A DNA stretch of 64,000 nt from Pseudomonas serboccidentalis. Its GTDB lineage: Bacteria; Pseudomonadota; Gammaproteobacteria; Pseudomonadales; Pseudomonadaceae. A program made the position numbers and the translations under genes. This document shows positions 61,490 to 64,000 of the stretch, piece by piece. The stretch is taken from NCBI RefSeq assembly GCF_028830055.1, contig NZ_CP101655.1:1990880-2054879 (forward strand), given 5' to 3'. The first letter of the stretch is position 1, and each line of letters opens with the position of its first letter. Under the pieces are notes generated by a model. The model saw only the letters and a program-made list of their open reading frames with translations, was not told the DNA's origin and did not search any database.

Positions 61490-64000
61490 ATGTCCACTCA
61501 ACCCCCTCGCAAGCCCTTGAGCGTTGAAGACGCGATACGCGCCAATGCCAGCCTCCATAGCCCGCTCCTGGCTCAGACGACGCCGGCCTGGCTGGTTGAT
61601 GCCACCCCGGCCAGGCGCGCGGCCATGAAGGCCGCAGATACGCAGTTGCCCGGTTGGTACCAGGCACTTCCTGCCAACCAGCAACGGACCCTGCAGGCGC
61701 AAATCTGCGCCGGATTTGTCACCCAGTCGACGCTGGATAAAACCATGGCGGGCCTTGAAAACATCGAGGTCTTCGCCGAGGCGTTGCTGGTCAAGGCGCT
61801 GAAAGAGCAATTCAACGTTGAGGTCGACGTCAACAAAACCTTGTTATGCCTGCGCCATCCGCTGGAAATCGGTGTGCTGGAAATCGAGCTGTCGTCGTTT
61901 GAAGTGTTGAAGCTGCCCCTGCTGCAGGCCGCGCTGCACAACTTCGAAGCCGCAGAGTGCAAGGACGGTGCATATCATCATCAGTCCGGGTTCGTGCAGG
62001 AAACCTCGACCCCCGGCACCTTTCAGGCGGTCGAACCGGGGATGACCGTCGGCCAGTTTCTCTCGCTCTGTCGCACGCTCGACGTCGGCGCCCGTTATCA
62101 GGAGCGGCTGCAGGCGTTTTTCGAGTCGACGGCTGCATTGCGCGAGCAATTCATCGCCAGCCAGAAAGCCGCGTTGCGTGCCGCTGCCGAACTGGCCTTG
62201 CTGAAAAAGGACATCGAACCTGACGACTACAGCATGATCCTGTCGGTGGTCGACGGTGAGATCCATCCGCGATTGGGCGGCAAACCGGTGTGGTTTCGTG
62301 ATCTGAGCCTGATGAAAAGAAGGATGACGGGCTGTGTCGTTTTCAGTATCAGTGAGCGCTATCGCTACACCAGCGAGTTCATCGTCTACATTCCGCACGA
62401 TCCCGAACAGCCGCTCAAGCGCTGCAGCGGGGCGCAGATGCAGGAGATGCTCAAGAGCAAGTTCACCGCTACCGACAGCACGCCCGGCACCGGCGAGACA
62501 ACCGCCTATCAGCGCTTTTTCAGTCAGTTCGTGGCTTATGCCGACCGGCCTTATTACTTCAGCCAGTTCAGCGAACCCACGGCGGATTCTCCGCCTGATC
62601 CGTTGCATTCGATCTGGGTCAAAGTCGCGCAGATGATTCCGCCGATTTCTACCGTGGCAGGGATCAAGGAGTTGCCCCCCGAGACACAAGGCAAGCGCCA
62701 GCCGGTGGCCGATCCTTACCTCAATCCATTCGGCATCACCCGCGCAGGCGTGGCCGGGATCTGGGCAGCCAACACCGATCTGTGGCAATACCTCTACGAG
62801 CAACACCACGCGAAGCTGTTGGCCGATGCCCGCGCTCACGCCGTGCCGACGGCGGATGCCGATGCCAAGGCGCGGGCAGAAAAGCTTGGCCATCTGCTGG
62901 AGTTCGGCATGTTCGCCTTTAATCTGGTGTCGATGTTCGTCCCGGTACTGGGCGAGATCATGATGGCGGTCATGGCCGGGCAACTGCTTTATGAGTCGTT
63001 CGAGGGGGCGATCGAGTGGTCCGAGAACGATCGCCGCGCAGCCAAGGCGCATCTGGTCGATGTGGCGCAAAACCTGGCGTTGATCGGGGTGATGGCCGGC
63101 GTCGGCAAGGGCCTCGGCAAACTGAGTGCGATCAAGGCCGAGCCCGTGATCGAAGGGCTGGAGCAGGTCAAGCGGCCTGATGGCAGCACCCGACTGTGGC
63201 AACCTGACCTGACGGCTTATGAAAGTGATGTCACGCTTGCCGCAACCTCTGTTCCCGATGCCCAAGGCATTCACCGGCTGAACGGCAATACCTACATTCG
63301 GTTGCACACCCGGGTTTACCAGACGCTCTTCGATCAACGTCTGCACAAGTGGCGCATTCTGCATCCGCGTGAGGCGGCAGCCTATCAACCGATTCTCGAA
63401 CACAACCGCCTCGGCGCCTGGCGCCATTCTCTGGAGCGTCCGCTGGCGTGGGACCGCTTGACCCTGCTGCGGCGCATAGGGCATTCGACCGAGGCCTTCT
63501 CCGATGAACAATTGCTGCACATTGCCGAGGTCAGTGGCATCGGTGATGACGCCTTGCGCCAGATGCATCTGGACAACGCACCGGCCCCTTTGCCGTTAGC
63601 CGATGCCCTGCGCCTGTTTGAGACTGAGCAGGGCGTTGCGCGAATCATCGATCAGGTCGAGCGCGCGACGCCTCTTGATGAGCAATACCTGCTGACGCTG
63701 CCATTGCTGACCGAGATGCCACGCTGGCCGGCCGGGCGCGTGCTGGAGGTTTTCGAAGGCCCGGACCTTTCAGGCGCCAGTGTGCGCTATGGCGCTGAAT
63801 CGCAGTTGCCGGGTGACAGTGCCAAGGCACCGATCCGCCTGAGCCGCGCCGATGTGCTGGGCGGTCAGATGCCTGCACGCATTCTGGCAAGCCTGGAGGA
63901 GTCGGAAATCATCAGACTGTTGGGGGCCGAGCCGGCTCGGGTGGTTGAGTCCAGGCCGCAGGAGTTCGGCAAGCAGTTGACCGACTTCCTGAAAACACAC
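61490..64000 (+). CDS. Second dermonecrotic-toxin-like large protein, 3' end beyond the window
   Basis: 837 codons are visible and the frame is still open at 64000. The ATG follows CGGAGAGACAGG. It starts MSTQPPRKPLSVEDAI, has no Sec signal, and carries a hydrophobic stretch at about 472-505 (FGMFAFNLVSMFVPVLGEIM). It aligns by eye with the 1609-aa protein at 52440 over LW(K/Q)PDL-AY, LNGNTYIRL, REAAAYQPILEHN-LGAWRHS, RLTLLRRIGHSTEAF and LRQMHLDNA. It is therefore a paralogue and may also end in LRR and NEL domains, which would lie outside the window. Confidence 0.85.
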   Translation, partial: MSTQPPRKPLSVEDAIRANASLHSPLLAQTTPAWLVDATPARRAAMKAADTQLPGWYQALPANQQRTLQAQICAGFVTQSTLDKTMAGLENIEVFAEALLVKALKEQFNVEVDVNKTLLCLRHPLEIGVLEIELSSFEVLKLPLLQAALHNFEAAECKDGAYHHQSGFVQETSTPGTFQAVEPGMTVGQFLSLCRTLDVGARYQERLQAFFESTAALREQFIASQKAALRAAAELALLKKDIEPDDYSMILSVVDGEIHPRLGGKPVWFRDLSLMKRRMTGCVVFSISERYRYTSEFIVYIPHDPEQPLKRCSGAQMQEMLKSKFTATDSTPGTGETTAYQRFFSQFVAYADRPYYFSQFSEPTADSPPDPLHSIWVKVAQMIPPISTVAGIKELPPETQGKRQPVADPYLNPFGITRAGVAGIWAANTDLWQYLYEQHHAKLLADARAHAVPTADADAKARAEKLGHLLEFGMFAFNLVSMFVPVLGEIMMAVMAGQLLYESFEGAIEWSENDRRAAKAHLVDVAQNLALIGVMAGVGKGLGKLSAIKAEPVIEGLEQVKRPDGSTRLWQPDLTAYESDVTLAATSVPDAQGIHRLNGNTYIRLHTRVYQTLFDQRLHKWRILHPREAAAYQPILEHNRLGAWRHSLERPLAWDRLTLLRRIGHSTEAFSDEQLLHIAEVSGIGDDALRQMHLDNAPAPLPLADALRLFETEQGVARIIDQVERATPLDEQYLLTLPLLTEMPRWPAGRVLEVFEGPDLSGASVRYGAESQLPGDSAKAPIRLSRADVLGGQMPARILASLEESEIIRLLGAEPARVVESRPQEFGKQLTDFLKTH

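Noticed and set aside
61844..63568. 574-aa minus-strand frame opposite the second toxin-like gene
   Set aside because: The plus frame is open for 837 codons and aligns with the paralogue at 52440, so the minus frame is a shadow.

Overview
The window looks like chromosomal DNA of a fluorescent-group Pseudomonas. It is GC-rich and densely coded. It contains a lexA2-imuA-imuB-dnaE2 mutagenesis operon, an Hxc-type type II secretion cluster beside a pdtA-like exoprotein gene, eptA, sohB and a CysI-like reductase with its DUF934 partner. Many gaps carry the palindromic REP elements typical of P. fluorescens-type genomes. I see no rRNA, tRNA, CRISPR array, phage or intact insertion sequence. All family names come from reading the translations, not from a database search.

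Region 1 (1-22.9 kb) is a secretion island. The genes hxcY(partial)-hxcZ-hxcQ-hxcR-hxcS encode the GspL, GspM, GspD, GspE and GspF parts of a type II system whose secretin is a predicted lipoprotein. They are followed by a DING/PstS-type phosphate-binding exoprotein (a likely Hxc substrate) and a 12.4-kb gene for a PdtA-like two-partner-secretion exoprotein. This order matches the phosphate-starvation hxc-lap-pdt locus of P. aeruginosa. The outer-membrane TpsB partner is not in the window; a small ParE/RelE-type toxin-antitoxin pair lies directly after pdtA. A SphA-like outer-membrane protein gene diverges from an AraC-type regulator.

Region 2 (24-42 kb) holds a DyP peroxidase, a Gfo/Idh/MocA oxidoreductase, EptA (lipid A phosphoethanolamine transferase) divergent from the lexA2-imuA-imuB-dnaE2 operon, a three-lipoprotein operon (CsgG-like, DUF4810, DUF799), a GntR/FCD regulator, a hybrid sensor kinase and a UvrA2-type ABC ATPase. 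A perfect AGTAC-N4-GTACT operator covers the lexA2 ribosome binding site and start codon.

Region 3 (42-52 kb) is accessory-looking. It has short acidic proteins, DUF4142 and DUF465 proteins, an overlapping pair encoding a di-iron hydroxylase/SRPBCC fusion and a strictosidine-synthase-like protein, an HdfR-like LysR regulator, an orphan HypX-like protein, a broken ABC ATPase remnant, an SCP2 protein, a histidine phosphatase and SohB. Two tandem arrays of REP-containing units, with 131-bp and 133-bp periods, sit here.

Region 4 (52-64 kb) has two large, related toxin/effector-like genes. The first (1609 aa) ends in leucine-rich repeats and a NEL-type E3 ubiquitin-ligase fold in which the expected catalytic Cys of the CxD motif reads as Ser. 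The second runs off the right edge. Between them lie DUF934-cysI, a 37-aa membrane peptide, a periplasmic binding protein and a DUF2970 protein.
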